A DNA stretch of 64,000 nucleotides from JAQBDA01 sp963709875 (GTDB taxonomy: Bacteria > Chloroflexota > Anaerolineae > Anaerolineales > UBA4823): NCBI GenBank assembly GCA_963709875.1, contig CAVPYB010000005.1, positions 186,001 through 250,000 of the forward strand. Direction: 5' to 3'. Below, one piece after another: positions 42,598-51,476 of the stretch. The notes beneath the pieces are model-generated. The model saw only the letters and a list, made by a program, of their open reading frames with translations. It made no database searches and was not told the origin of the DNA. Position 1 is the first letter of the stretch. Every line of letters starts with the position of its first letter. A program made the position numbers and the translations under genes.

Positions 42598-43530
42598 ATG
42601 CAGAGAATTTTATCCTGGATTAGCGCCCGCATCGAGCTTTTCGTCCCCCTGCTGGCGGTGCCGACATTCTTCTCTATGGTGGGGTTCATGCAGGGCGAAG
42701 TCAGCGCCTGGCAGCAGGTGCTGGTCTATGGCTTGGCGATAGTGTATGTGGGGATCGTTCTTTGGCGACCGATGGCACTGCCAGCCAAGCAGCTGCTGCC
42801 TGTGAGCAGGGATATCGCCAGACGGACGGTCCTGGTGGTAGCTTTGGTGGTGCTGGGCGGGGTTGTGCTGGTTGTTGTCGCCTCACTGTTAAGCGACACG
42901 GGCAGTGAAGGCAAGACCCGGCTGCCTTACTTCCTGCTGGCAGTCATTCTGATCATTGCCTTCGGCTCCGGCGGGCTGCTGGCGGAGCGAGTTCTGAGCA
43001 TAGACTTGCTGCCCATCATCCGGCGCAGGGAGCCTCGGTGGATCGTTTATGCCCTGGTGGCGGCCTTCTTCCTGGCAATGCTGACCTTCTTCTGGAGCAA
43101 CCTATTCAGCGGGGTGATCGAGAGCGTCGGGCAGGCGGCGGGTGAAAACGGCGCAGACGCTGCCGGGGCAGCTGCCAGCTTCGATCTCGACAGCCCGGTC
43201 CTGCTGCTGCTCCAGCTGTTGGTCGGCGCCGGACTGTTCGAGGAGCTGCTCTTCCGCCTGGGGATTATGACTATCGTCTGGCGGCTTACACACGGTTGGG
43301 GCTGGGGGCTGGTGGTCTCAGCGCTGTTCTTCGGGCTGTACCATATTACACCGCTGAGCGGGATCAGCACTTACACTGCCGGCAGCCCAGTCACGACTGT
43401 GCTTACTTCGTTCAGTATGGGGATCATTATGGGGGTGATCTACCGCTACCGCGGCTTCACGACAGCGGTGCTGGTGCACGGGCTGGGGGATTGGGTTGTA
43501 ATTATGCTGCTCGGCAGCAGCGTGGGCTGA
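42598..43530 (+). CDS. CPBP family intramembrane glutamic endopeptidase
   Basis: A 310-residue membrane protein from ATG 42598 (GGAGG upstream). Eight or so membrane segments. The catalytic motif EE-x3-R reads FEELLFRLG (Glu215, Glu216, Arg220), followed by FFGLYHI with its His and a later N/D-containing segment. CPBP proteases cleave prenylated or bacteriocin-related peptides or act in immunity to peptides. The start at 42562 is less likely. Confidence 0.88.
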   Translation: MQRILSWISARIELFVPLLAVPTFFSMVGFMQGEVSAWQQVLVYGLAIVYVGIVLWRPMALPAKQLLPVSRDIARRTVLVVALVVLGGVVLVVVASLLSDTGSEGKTRLPYFLLAVILIIAFGSGGLLAERVLSIDLLPIIRRREPRWIVYALVAAFFLAMLTFFWSNLFSGVIESVGQAAGENGADAAGAAASFDLDSPVLLLLQLLVGAGLFEELLFRLGIMTIVWRLTHGWGWGLVVSALFFGLYHITPLSGISTYTAGSPVTTVLTSFSMGIIMGVIYRYRGFTTAVLVHGLGDWVVIMLLGSSVG

Positions 43531-43576
43531 GAGTCTGCGAATTTTCGCCTATGAACACGAATATTTATGATTGCAG

Positions 43577-43831
43577 CTAGGCTACTTCCATGGCGGCATC
43601 CGCCAGCCAGGTCATCACTTCAGCCTGCGTGGGGATACGTCCTGAGCAGACCAATTTCTCGTTGATCACCAGCCCGGGAGTGGACAGGATGGGGTAGTCC
43701 ATGATCTCGTTGTAGTCGGTGACCTTGATCACCTGGGCTTCAAAGCGCATACTCTCTACGGCTTTGGTGGTGATCTCAACGACCTTTCCGCAGTTTGCAC
43801 ATCCAGGTCCGAGTATTTTTATGGTCAGCAT
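43577..43831 (-). CDS. Small thioredoxin-fold protein (TM0996/MTH895-like)
   Basis: An 84-residue protein starting TIKILGPGCANCGKVVEITTKA: a CxxC (C-A-N-C) redox motif on a minimal glutaredoxin fold, followed by cis-Pro region STPGLVINEKLVCSGRIPT. Such proteins pair with ArsP-like permeases and ArsR regulators and may reduce or hand over metalloid or organometal substrates. It is upstream... and on the same strand as the permease, likely co-transcribed with it as a downstream gene. Confidence 0.85.
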   Translation of the reverse strand: MLTIKILGPGCANCGKVVEITTKAVESMRFEAQVIKVTDYNEIMDYPILSTPGLVINEKLVCSGRIPTQAEVMTWLADAAMEVA

Positions 43832-43891
43832 ATTGATCTCCTTTTCAGGTGGGACAATTTGGCAAATTGTCCTACATTAGATAACACTCTC

Positions 43892-45223
43892 TCAAATCAC
43901 CAGCAGCGCCATCCCGAACAGGTAGCCGGCGAGGGTGGTGAAGACGATCACCAGGGATACATAGGTGATCGTCTTGCGTCTGCCCAGAATGCTGCCGGTT
44001 ACAAGGATGCTCTGCAGCGAGAGTTCCGGATCGGCGAGCAGGTAAGCCAGCAGAGGCCCCCGGTGCATGCCGAGGTCCAGGAACATGCGGGCGATGGGCA
44101 CTTCCACCAGGGTCGGGAAGTACATGAACACACCGAAAAGGACCGCGATCAGGTTGGCCCAGATCGTATTTTGACCGGTCAGACCGCGGATCAAGCTCTC
44201 GGGGATGATCTCCTTGACCACGCCGGCTGCAAACACGCCCAGCACCAGCAGTGGAAAGATCTGCTTGACGAACTTCCATGTCTCCCATAGCCAGTTTGCC
44301 AGCTCCTGGCGCTCGAAGCTGCGCATGGCGACAATCCCGATCAGTAGCAGCAAGGCTGCCACGCTGATGAAACGCCCAGTGATGCCGATCACCAGGCTGC
44401 CTTCGGTCACGGTTGGAGCCGCGGATAGCAATGTGATCCCTACCAGAACAATTACCAGATAAGTCCAGCGGTTGAAGCGCTCCAGCACCTTTTCCAGTCC
44501 CATGTAGGCGACCGGAGCGATCAGCACCAGCATGAGGATCAGCAGCGCTCCTTGTGCGGATAGGCCGACCCCTGCCAGTGCAGCGGTTAGCGATGACGGA
44601 AGGTCAACCGGCAGGCTGATCTCCAGCCAGACAGCAGTCGCGAGGTTGACCTGCAGAGTGCCTGTGAGCAGCAAAGCCATCAAGAGCAGGAACACGACCC
44701 ATACCGCAGGGCGAAGGCGCGCAGTCTGGTCGAACAGCCCGCTGTCCTGGAGAGCAGCGGCACGCTGGGCTTCTTCGGTGCGGAACAGATATGCCATGAT
44801 CAAGCCGATCAGCATGCCGAACCCGATCGACAGGATAATGCGTGCCAAGGCGATATCCATGCCGATGGCTGCCCCGGTGTAGGCGATAGCCAGGATGTTG
44901 ACCGCCGGACCGACGAATAGGAAGGTGATCGCCACGCCCAGCCCGGCGCCACGCTTCCAGATACCGGCAAACAAGGGCAGGATCGTGCAGGAGCAGACTG
45001 CCAGGATGAAACCGCCCAGCGCGGCGGTGGGATAGCTGATATAGCGTGGGGCACGCGGACCGAGGTAGCGCGTGATGACCTCTTTAGGGATCATGGCGCT
45101 GATATAACCGGCGATCACAAAAGCCGGTACCAGGCACAGCAGTACATGGGCTGCCAGGTACTCGATCAGGCTCATCCAGCCGGCTTGGATCAGACTGAGT
45201 ATGTAAGTGATTGCAGCATCCAT
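43892..45223 (-). CDS. ArsP-type permease (DUF318)
   Basis: A 443-residue protein with about ten membrane segments. The ArsP_1 signature is clear: VCSCTILPLFAGIWKRGAGL with the CSC motif, AITFLFVGPAVNILAIAYTG, and the second half VEVPIARMFLDLGMHRGPLL, then TGSILGRRKTITYVSLVIV. ArsP exports trivalent organoarsenicals in other bacteria (known family property). Together with the small thioredoxin and the ArsR regulator at 45268 it forms a metal(loid) efflux module. The exact substrate cannot be inferred. Confidence 0.85.
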   Translation of the reverse strand: MDAAITYILSLIQAGWMSLIEYLAAHVLLCLVPAFVIAGYISAMIPKEVITRYLGPRAPRYISYPTAALGGFILAVCSCTILPLFAGIWKRGAGLGVAITFLFVGPAVNILAIAYTGAAIGMDIALARIILSIGFGMLIGLIMAYLFRTEEAQRAAALQDSGLFDQTARLRPAVWVVFLLLMALLLTGTLQVNLATAVWLEISLPVDLPSSLTAALAGVGLSAQGALLILMLVLIAPVAYMGLEKVLERFNRWTYLVIVLVGITLLSAAPTVTEGSLVIGITGRFISVAALLLLIGIVAMRSFERQELANWLWETWKFVKQIFPLLVLGVFAAGVVKEIIPESLIRGLTGQNTIWANLIAVLFGVFMYFPTLVEVPIARMFLDLGMHRGPLLAYLLADPELSLQSILVTGSILGRRKTITYVSLVIVFTTLAGYLFGMALLVI

Positions 45224-45267
45224 AATTCCATCCGATTGTGGTACAAAACCATTCTAATTCTCAGGAC

Positions 45268-45654
45268 TTACCCGGCTGGCAAGGGAGATGGGGGTGGAGT
45301 GCAGTTCGGGCACTCACATTGCGGCAGCGTTTCGACTGGGATCAGATCTTCAAATCTGTCCGGGGAAATACCCACCAAATTCCCAGCCTGGTGGATGATA
45401 TCCAGCAAGTGGGGGTCGCGCAGGCTGTAGAAGATGTATTTCCCGCTGCGGCGAGATATCAGCACCCCGGCTTTGCGCATAGCCATTAGATGTTGGGAGA
45501 TATACGCCTGGCGCATCCCAAGTTTCGCTTCAAGGTGGCAAACGCATGCTTCGGAGCTGCCGATTGCCAGCAGGATCTGCAGCCGGGCAGGTTTGCCGAT
45601 CGTATCCAGCAGGCGGCTGATCTTTTCTTCTGGGGAGCCAGTCTTTGTATTCAT
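45268..45654 (-). CDS. ArsR/SmtB family regulator
   Basis: A 128-residue ArsR protein from ATG 45654 (MNTKTGSPEEKISRLLDTIG), chosen over 45708 because an AT-rich dyad lies directly upstream. The winged-helix reads EACVCHLEAKLGMRQAYISQHLMAMRKAGVL, with a CVC pair in the recognition helix region typical of metal(loid)-sensing sites. The C-terminus has ECPNC (LPQCECPNC), another possible metal-binding site. It controls the permease and thioredoxin downstream. Confidence 0.88.
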   Translation of the reverse strand: MNTKTGSPEEKISRLLDTIGKPARLQILLAIGSSEACVCHLEAKLGMRQAYISQHLMAMRKAGVLISRRSGKYIFYSLRDPHLLDIIHQAGNLVGISPDRFEDLIPVETLPQCECPNCTPPPSPLPAG

Positions 45655-45660
45655 AATCTT

Positions 45661-45682
45661 GAATATATTATATAAAATATTC
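45661..45682. promoter_or_regulatory. AT-rich dyad upstream of ArsR
   Basis: GAATAT (45661-45666) and ATATTC (45677-45682) form an imperfect dyad with TATATAA inside, directly upstream of the ArsR start. ArsR/SmtB operators are AT-rich dyads of this type, so it is a candidate operator. Confidence 0.5.
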
Positions 45683-45706
45683 GGGTTTTTGAATATGTCC
45701 TTCGTC

Positions 45707-45820
45707 ATGAGTATTTGCGATCATTGTCACATCGGCGGTAAGGGCATCAGCAAGGATGGCTGCGCTTACCTGGCGCTTGTGAAGCTGTTGAACGAAGATG
45801 GGAGCAGCCTGAATACATAG
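45707..45820 (+). CDS. Small Cys-containing ORF (37 aa)
   Basis: Divergent from ArsR, ATG 45707 (or 45695) begins MSICDHCHIGGKGISKDGC, 37 residues ending in GSSLNT. The C-x2-C-x10-C spacing could bind a metal. It is close to the ArsR operator, so it may be controlled by it. It may equally be a fragment; there is no clear ribosome site. Low confidence as a gene. Confidence 0.3.
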   Translation: MSICDHCHIGGKGISKDGCAYLALVKLLNEDGSSLNT

Positions 45821-45827
45821 AAAAGGC

Positions 45828-46070
45828 ACAATTTCGTTCGGGCTGTCGTTCTTTGCGGCGGGCTACCTGGCTGGCCGCATCTACGAGCCGCTGATGGCGG
45901 AGTGCGGGCTGCTGGCTGGCAGCCTAGGTGCGCTTATCGGCTCAGGTGGCGGCAGGGGTATGGGCTTGATTTTCGTGCTGACCGGTTTATTGGCTTTGGC
46001 AACCGCGGCAGCAGCCCTGCTGAACCCGTGCATCCGCAACGTGGATATCGAACTGCCGGATGCGGGTTAG
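45828..46070 (+). pseudogene. C-terminal remnant of an MFS transporter
   Basis: An open frame without a usable start ends at TAG 46068-46070 and encodes SFFAAGYLAGRIYEPLMAE, GRGMGLIFVLTGLLALATA and LLNPCIRNVDIELP. This is the last one or two membrane segments and the terminal loop of an MFS-type efflux transporter. The rest is absent. It sits beside the metal(loid) efflux module but is broken. Confidence 0.55.
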
Positions 46071-46236
46071 ATCTCATACTTTTGAAGGATATAAGCAGGC
46101 GTGCGGAAGGATGGGGAGGAACTGGTCTGGCGGTGGATTGTCGAAATTGGATATAGGCAGTATAAATTGGCGTATAAATCTGTGTGATCCGCGTACAAAT
46201 TATGTCATGAAGCTCGGATGACACAACGGAGGAAAC

Positions 46237-48151
46237 ATGAACGCCAAATCTATAACGCTTTACCTTGCTGTTTTGACTATATTGTTCTCGCTCGTACTTG
46301 CAGCATGTGCAACTCCGGGTGCTCCAGCAGCGGACCAGACTCCACCGCCTGCAACTGAGATTCCGCAGGAAGTTGTGGTCACGGATGCTGCAGGTGAACC
46401 AGATGAGCCTGTCGAGCTGCGTCGGATTGCTATCGATCATGTGCAGGTGGAGATGGGGGAGGGGTCACCTCTCCCTGTTGAAGTCGTTGCCAGCGGAACC
46501 TGGCCCGACCTGTGCGCCCAGGTGGCGCTGGTTGAGCAGCATTTTGCCGGGTCCACGATTATCATCGATGTCTTCGCCACGCCGGTACAGACAGATTGCC
46601 CGCCGGATCAAGCAGGAATTGCGTTTCGTATAGCAATCCCACTGAACGTGGCTGAGCTGCCCGCCGGAACGTACGGCGTCTCGGTCAACGGGGTCGAGAC
46701 AGGCTTTGCCTGGGATTTCGTATCATCGGCTGAAAACACGCCTGGAACTGCCCAGGATGGCACGCTTCAATCGCTCTCGATAGATGCTGTGGCGGTAGAA
46801 GTCGGGCGTAGGGTCGCCCATCCCAGTCGAGGTGGTCACCAGCGGATCGTGGCCTGAGCTATGCGCACAGCTGGCAAGTGTTGAGCAGAAAATCGCTGGT
46901 CAGCAGATCGAAATCAGCCTGTTTGCCACCCCATCCAACCCGGACTGCCCAGCGGACCAGGTCGGTATCCCCTTCCGGGTAGCCGTGCCGCTAAACATGG
47001 TCGAGATTCCCTTCGGAGAATATCAAGTCGTGGTGAACGGTATCGAGACGACCTTTGACTGGACCGGCAGTCCGGCAGTCGTGGAAGAGCCAAGTACTGC
47101 ACCCGTAGTCGCGTATATTGGCCTGGATGGCAATGTTTGGGTTGTTGGTGGCAGTGACAGCCAGCCGCGCCAGATCACCCGCGACGCCATCCCGTTAAGC
47201 GCAGAATACGATCCAAACGCCCCAACGCTCAGCTATTATTTTCCAGCTATCTCGTCCGATGGGCGATATGTAGCCGTGCGAAAAGACGAAGGTACACCCA
47301 CCGGGTCGGGATTACAGTATTTGTTCGAGCTGCAGGCGATCGATACCCAGACTGGGGAGACTCGCCTGGCTGCGGCTGGTGAGAACCCGCCTGCCGGTGC
47401 TGACTGGCAGCCGGGCACGCATCTGCTGGCGTATGGGATGGGCACCGATCCGGCTTACTTCACGAACAGGGGCGCAGTTGATGCAAACCTGGCGACCGGA
47501 ATCTTCGGCTGGGAAGCAGGCAGCGGGGAGACGAAGGTGCTGGTGGAGCCGCAGCGCGGTTATGCCCTGATGCTGCCAACCTGGTCGCCGGATGGGCGTT
47601 TCCTGAGCTTTGACGAGATCCTGTACATGGAAGGTCGCCAACCGTTCGCATACTACGACTTCGCGGCAGATGAATACTACCCGCACGACGCACCGCTGGG
47701 TTTTTACGACTGGTCGCCGGATGGCAATCAGATCGCTTATGACTATCTGACCTATACAGCTACCGGCGAAGAGCGCATCTATATACGCGAGCGGGAGGCA
47801 GGGGGGGAAGTACAGGTATCCCCGGATTATGAAGCTGGCGGATATGCATTTTTCCCGGTCTATTCACCGGATGGCAGCCGTCTGGCTTACTTCGCCAACC
47901 TGAACGGTCCTGAGACGAATTTCTATACGCTCTTCATCCTGGAGCTAGCCGGCCTGGATCAAGATGGCGGGGAGCCGATGGACTTGGGTACCTTCGAATC
48001 TGTGAATAATCCGCAATGGTCACCGGATGGAAAGCAGCTGATCTTCAGCGCCGGTCCATGGGAGATCCAGCAGGTGTTGGCAGTGAATACAACGGATGGG
48101 AACATCAAAGTGCTGGGGGAGGGCAACCAGCCCAGCGTGGCCCAGCCATAA
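46237..48151 (+). CDS. Lipoprotein with two repeated domains and a TolB-like propeller, frameshifted
   Basis: The signal peptide (TLYLAVLTILFSLVLAAC) ends in a lipobox. Two copies of a domain follow: WPDLCAQVALVEQHFAGSTI-x-FATPVQTDCPPDQ and WPELCAQLASVEQKIAGQQI-x-FATPSNPDCPADQ. A six-bladed TolB/WD40-like region has repeated motifs WSPDGRFLSFDE, WSPDGNQIAYDY, YSPDGSRLAYFA and WSPDGKQLIFSA. The frame changes at 46810, where an extra A splits VEVGRGSPIPVEVV. Without correction two ORFs result (46237-46857 and 46832-48151). The protein is likely surface-bound. Confidence 0.8.
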
Positions 48152-48170
48152 TCAAATCGATACTATGATC

Positions 48171-48202
48171 AAGTAGTGATGCAGCATGCTGCATCACTAC
48201 TT
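48171..48202. terminator. Perfect 32-base palindrome after the propeller gene
   Basis: AAGTAGTGATGCAGCA (48171-48186) is followed directly by its exact reverse complement (48187-48202), then TGTATTTT. It is a strong hairpin with very short loop and probably a bidirectional terminator. Confidence 0.7.
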
Positions 48203-48216
48203 GTATTTTCAATTGA

Positions 48217-48261
48217 ATACAGTACAGTATGGTATAATCAATATACGATACTGTACTGTAT
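48217..48261. promoter_or_regulatory. Split operator with -10 box in the spacer
   Basis: ATACAGTACAGTAT (48217-48230) and its exact inverted copy ATACTGTACTGTAT (48248-48261) flank a 17-base spacer containing TATAAT (48233-48238). The element lies upstream of the TetR gene at 48301, a strong candidate operator over a promoter. Confidence 0.7.
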
Positions 48262-48300
48262 GTTTTGCGTTTCGATGGATCATTAGAGTGAGACTGTGGG

Positions 48301-48879
48301 GTGGAGATGCCTAAAAGGAAGCAGGATTGGCTGGAGCAAGGTTTGCGACTGCTGCAAACCGGCGGGGATATTGCGCTGACCATCGATGGTCTGGCAGCCG
48401 AGATGAGCCTGACTAAGGGCTCGTTTTACCATCATTTCCAGGGCATCCAGCAATTCAAACACGAGCTGGCTGCGCATTGGGTCAAGCTCCAGGTTGGCGA
48501 TATCCCACTGATGCCCAGGAAATCCGCCCAGCGGGTGGAGATACTGGATGCCTGGGTAGAGGCGCTGATATTGCAGGATCGGAGCGCCGAACAGGCAATG
48601 CGTGCGTGGGGACAGCAGGATGATATGGTGCGCACTCAGTTGGCGGGGGTCGATGCAGCCCGGCGCCTGTTTGTCGAGTCTGTGTTCAAGCCGCTGGTCT
48701 CGGACCAGGAGCAGCCGCGCTTGATGGCGGATTTACTGCTGACGATGCTGGGTGGCAGTCTCGATGAGTCTGCCGGATATACACGGGACCGGGTGCTCGA
48801 GCTGTATGTGGAGTACAAACGGCTGTGCGGGTTGGAGGAAAAAGAGCCACAAGAGCAGCAGTATCGGCTGCCAATCTAA
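48301..48879 (+). CDS. TetR/AcrR family regulator
   Basis: A 192-residue regulator. The N-terminal DNA-binding domain reads KQDWLEQGLRLLQTGGDIAL, then LAAEMSLTKGSFYHHFQGIQQF with the TetR signature YHHF. The C-terminal helical domain ends at LPI. GTG 48301 or ATG 48307 could be the start. The dyad at 48217-48261 is a likely operator for autoregulation. No adjacent target on the same side was identified; the next gene is the CBS protein. Confidence 0.88.
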   Translation: MEMPKRKQDWLEQGLRLLQTGGDIALTIDGLAAEMSLTKGSFYHHFQGIQQFKHELAAHWVKLQVGDIPLMPRKSAQRVEILDAWVEALILQDRSAEQAMRAWGQQDDMVRTQLAGVDAARRLFVESVFKPLVSDQEQPRLMADLLLTMLGGSLDESAGYTRDRVLELYVEYKRLCGLEEKEPQEQQYRLPI

Positions 48880-48913
48880 TCACTGTTTCGTGTAGCAGAA
48901 GTGATTCTTTCAG

Positions 48914-48942
48914 GTAGAGACGCAGCGCCGCTGCGTCTCTAC
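48914..48942. repeat. GTAGAGACGC perfect palindrome, copy 2
   Basis: GTAGAGACGCAGCG (48914-48927) and CGCTGCGTCTCTAC (48929-48942) are perfect arms with a one-base loop. They share outer bases with 34278-34305. Confidence 0.6.
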
Positions 48943-49005
48943 GGGGTTAAGAACAACAGGGTGATGTAATTCAAGTACAATAGAGCCGATGGTGGAGTTT
49001 GTGCG

Positions 49006-49644
49006 ATGTTAGTCAAGGACTGCATGACCCCGGATCCGATCACCGTACGCCCGGAGAGCGATCCGATGGCGGCGATGATGGTGCTGCGCTCGTGTGGCTT
49101 CCGGCACCTGCCGGTCCTGGGACAGGACGGCGCACTGGTGGGCATCGTGGACCGGGCCGGTCTGCGGCATTTCCTGTCCGAGGCGGGAGCACCGAGCGTA
49201 CAGAAGCGGCAGCACTACGTCGAGCAAGTGATGACGCGTCGTGTTGTGACGGTGCCGCCTGAGTGCCCTTTGGAGGAAGCCGCCTCGCTGATGGTCCGGC
49301 ACCAGATTGGCAGCCTGCCGGTGCTGGAGGACGGGCGTCTGGTCGGCATCATCACCGAGACCGATATCTTCAAGCAGTTTGTTGCGGCACTGGGCGGAGG
49401 CACCGACTCCATCCGCATATCGGTGCAGCTTGAAAATATCCCCGGTCAGATCGCCCTGCTGGCAAGCCAGATCGCCCGGGTGAACGGCAATATCCTTTCA
49501 CTGGTCACGTATCCGGCGATGCAGCCCGGTAGGATCAACCTCACTCTGCGCATCGAGGGCGTCGAATGTGAGAGTATGCAGCGTGTGATCGAAGAGCTGA
49601 CTGAAGTTGAGATCTTGAATGTGTGGTGCAACGAGGGGGAATAG
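49006..49644 (+). CDS. CBS-pair domain protein with C-terminal ACT domain
   Basis: A 212-residue protein. Two CBS domains occupy residues 1-60 (VKDCMTPDPITVRPESDPM, LVGIVDRAGLRHFL) and 75-130 (VEQVMTRRVVTVPPECPLEE, LVGIITETDIFKQFV), with the usual D/T adenosine-binding tails. A C-terminal ACT-like domain (ISVQLENIPGQIALLASQIARVNGNI) completes it. AcuB-like proteins with this layout bind AMP or amino acids and regulate enzymes or transport. The start is ATG 49006. Confidence 0.87.
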   Translation: MLVKDCMTPDPITVRPESDPMAAMMVLRSCGFRHLPVLGQDGALVGIVDRAGLRHFLSEAGAPSVQKRQHYVEQVMTRRVVTVPPECPLEEAASLMVRHQIGSLPVLEDGRLVGIITETDIFKQFVAALGGGTDSIRISVQLENIPGQIALLASQIARVNGNILSLVTYPAMQPGRINLTLRIEGVECESMQRVIEELTEVEILNVWCNEGE

Positions 49645-49721
49645 TCTAATATAACCCAGCGGGTTTTATACTTGCTCAAACCGCTGGTAGTATTTCAAAC
49701 ACGAGGCTAAAATGTTCGTGC

Positions 49722-50009
49722 TTATTTTCGCCCGGAGAGAATTTCTCCTTGAGCGATCAAAATCTGCGCCATCCATTCCAGGATAGCTGCCAGGAAGGAC
49801 GCCGCCAGCAAGCCCAGCCCTGCTCCGAAGGCGACACCCAGGATCGCTCCCAGCCACCACAGCGTACGGTCGATAATCGCTAAAAAGCCAGAAAATATGA
49901 TCCCCATCAGTATTGCCATTATGGGGACTGTAACGACGCGTAGCGAGTTGCCGGTGGCAACCAGCCGGTTAACGATCTCTTTCGTGCGGCCCTCATCATA
50001 AGCTATCAT
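49722..50009 (-). CDS. Small membrane protein (95 aa)
   Basis: ATG 50009 (GAGG upstream) gives MIAYDEGRTKEIVNRLVAT, followed by two membrane segments (VVTVPIMAILMGIIFSGFLAII and LGAILGVAFGAGLGLLAASFLAAIL). No family was recognised. It is the last of a cluster of small membrane proteins on this strand (50112-51968). A hairpin (CAGCGGGTTT with AAACCGCTG, about 49662-49690) follows, likely its terminator. Confidence 0.65.
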   Translation of the reverse strand: MIAYDEGRTKEIVNRLVATGNSLRVVTVPIMAILMGIIFSGFLAIIDRTLWWLGAILGVAFGAGLGLLAASFLAAILEWMAQILIAQGEILSGRK

Positions 50010-50111
50010 ATTTTCCTCGATTCTGAACCGTTGCCGTGTGGGAAAGGCTTCGGGATTGATCAGGGAGATAACGGATAAACGCAAATAACCGGTTAATAAT
50101 CACCCCTGTAA

Positions 50112-50600
50112 CTATGATCGGTCAGGCGGTGGGCCGTCCAGTACGACGTACTGGGGATCTTCTGGATCGCATCGCACGCCTACCAACATGCCTGATTTCA
50201 ACCTTTCCATGGAATCAATTTCAGCTTTCATGCTAACCTTATGGGCATTCTGCTCTTCGGAGGGGTGTAATAGCACCGGTACATCCAGCAGCAGGCGCAC
50301 GCCTTTATAGCCCATTGTAGTGCGCCGGAACTCAGCCAGGATCGTGACGCCGTCTTGCATCACCTGTGCGCGGGCGGGCAAACCAGTTCTACGCACACTT
50401 TCGGCACGTCTGAGCTCACGCCGGGACAGCACATACCCGCTGTAGAATCCCGGCAAAGCCGCGGCTAAAATCCCTGCCAGGAACACCAGGACGAAAATAT
50501 ATCCCGGTGCGCCGCGCGCTGCAAGCAGCAGCAACAGCGCTACGATTACCAGCATCAAGAAATATTGGACCAGGTAAGCGAAATTCAGCCGGCGGCGCAT
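50112..50600 (-). CDS. Membrane protein with soluble C-terminal domain (162 aa)
   Basis: Two N-terminal membrane segments (FAYLVQYFLMLVIVALLLLLA and YIFVLVFLAGILAAALPGFYSGYV) precede a soluble domain beginning ARAQVMQDGVTILAEFRRTT with MLVGVRCDPEDPQYVVL near the end. The layout resembles the DUF3592-type proteins at 51477, in which a membrane anchor is followed by a small beta domain with a DPxxP-like element. It is translated just after the coiled-coil protein at 50610. Confidence 0.65.
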   Translation of the reverse strand: MRRRLNFAYLVQYFLMLVIVALLLLLAARGAPGYIFVLVFLAGILAAALPGFYSGYVLSRRELRRAESVRRTGLPARAQVMQDGVTILAEFRRTTMGYKGVRLLLDVPVLLHPSEEQNAHKVSMKAEIDSMERLKSGMLVGVRCDPEDPQYVVLDGPPPDRS

Positions 50601-50609
50601 GGTCTCCGC

Positions 50610-51410
50610 TTACCGCCATCGAGCGAGCAGGTCTTGACCGGAGTAGAACGACCAGGCCAGGATGAAAAGCGCCACCTGGGAAACTCCCAGCCAGACGAAG
50701 ATCACCGTCAGCAGGATGGATGCGTCATCCAACCAGCGCGGCAGGTCTTGCTGCAGGGCATCGATCTCCAGCAGGTAGGCGGTTATCTTCTCATCGTAGC
50801 CACCCAAGGCTTCAGAGAGCGTGCGGGCGGATGCTTCCAGGTCGGCGAAACCGGTGGTAAGGGATTCGACGGTATCCTGGGTGATCTGGGAGACTTCTGT
50901 CACCCGGCTGCTGCCTTCCTCGATCTGGGTTTGGAGGTTCTCCAGGTTGATGGCAGCTTCATCGAGCTGTTCGGTTCCGGGGATGTCCAGGTCGACAAGG
51001 GGCAGCTGGTTGAGCTTTTCAACGGTATCTTTGAGCTTGACCACAGCATCACGGAGACCTTCAACGCGCTCGGCAACCTGCGAGATGAACGGTGCAAGCG
51101 TGCTCTCCAGCCGTCCGACGAGATCGGCAACTGCCTGCAGGCTGGCAGCCCCATCGATGCCCAGGGTCTTCAAGGCTGACTGCAAGGCGGCGATCTGCTG
51201 CTGCACCGAATCCAGCTCTGCCTTGGCGATCTGCAGGTCTGTCTGGGCGGTGTGCAGGTCGCTTTCAATGGTATCCAGACGCGCTACCCAACTCTCCGTC
51301 AGGCGCTGGTTATAGGTCCAGGTGAGGGCGATGCCGGCGATGCTGGCAATGGTGAAGAACACACTCAGAATGACTAGTGTGAGGGAAATGATGGTCCTGG
51401 ATTTATTCAT
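50610..51410 (-). CDS. Membrane protein with long coiled coil (266 aa)
   Basis: An N-terminal segment (LVILSVFFTIASIAGIALTW) and a C-terminal segment (ILLTVIFVWLGVSQVALFILAW) bracket about 180 residues rich in heptads (SDLHTAQTDLQIAKAELDSV, TQDTVESLTTGFADLEASAR). It would form a rod outside or inside the membrane. No family was recognised, but comparable proteins are common in this cluster. Confidence 0.7.
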   Translation of the reverse strand: MNKSRTIISLTLVILSVFFTIASIAGIALTWTYNQRLTESWVARLDTIESDLHTAQTDLQIAKAELDSVQQQIAALQSALKTLGIDGAASLQAVADLVGRLESTLAPFISQVAERVEGLRDAVVKLKDTVEKLNQLPLVDLDIPGTEQLDEAAINLENLQTQIEEGSSRVTEVSQITQDTVESLTTGFADLEASARTLSEALGGYDEKITAYLLEIDALQQDLPRWLDDASILLTVIFVWLGVSQVALFILAWSFYSGQDLLARWR

Positions 51411-51476
51411 ATATCTAGCCTCGAAACAAGAGATTTACGCATAGCCATCATATTGAAGGCTTGATCGTTCGATATT

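Noticed and set aside
45707..46070. One gene spanning the small Cys ORF and the MFS tail
   Set aside because: The two parts lie in different frames and belong to different kinds of protein; treated as separate remnants.
51092..51325. Plus-strand ORF over the coiled-coil gene
   Set aside because: Shadow of 50610-51410; no codon or site support.
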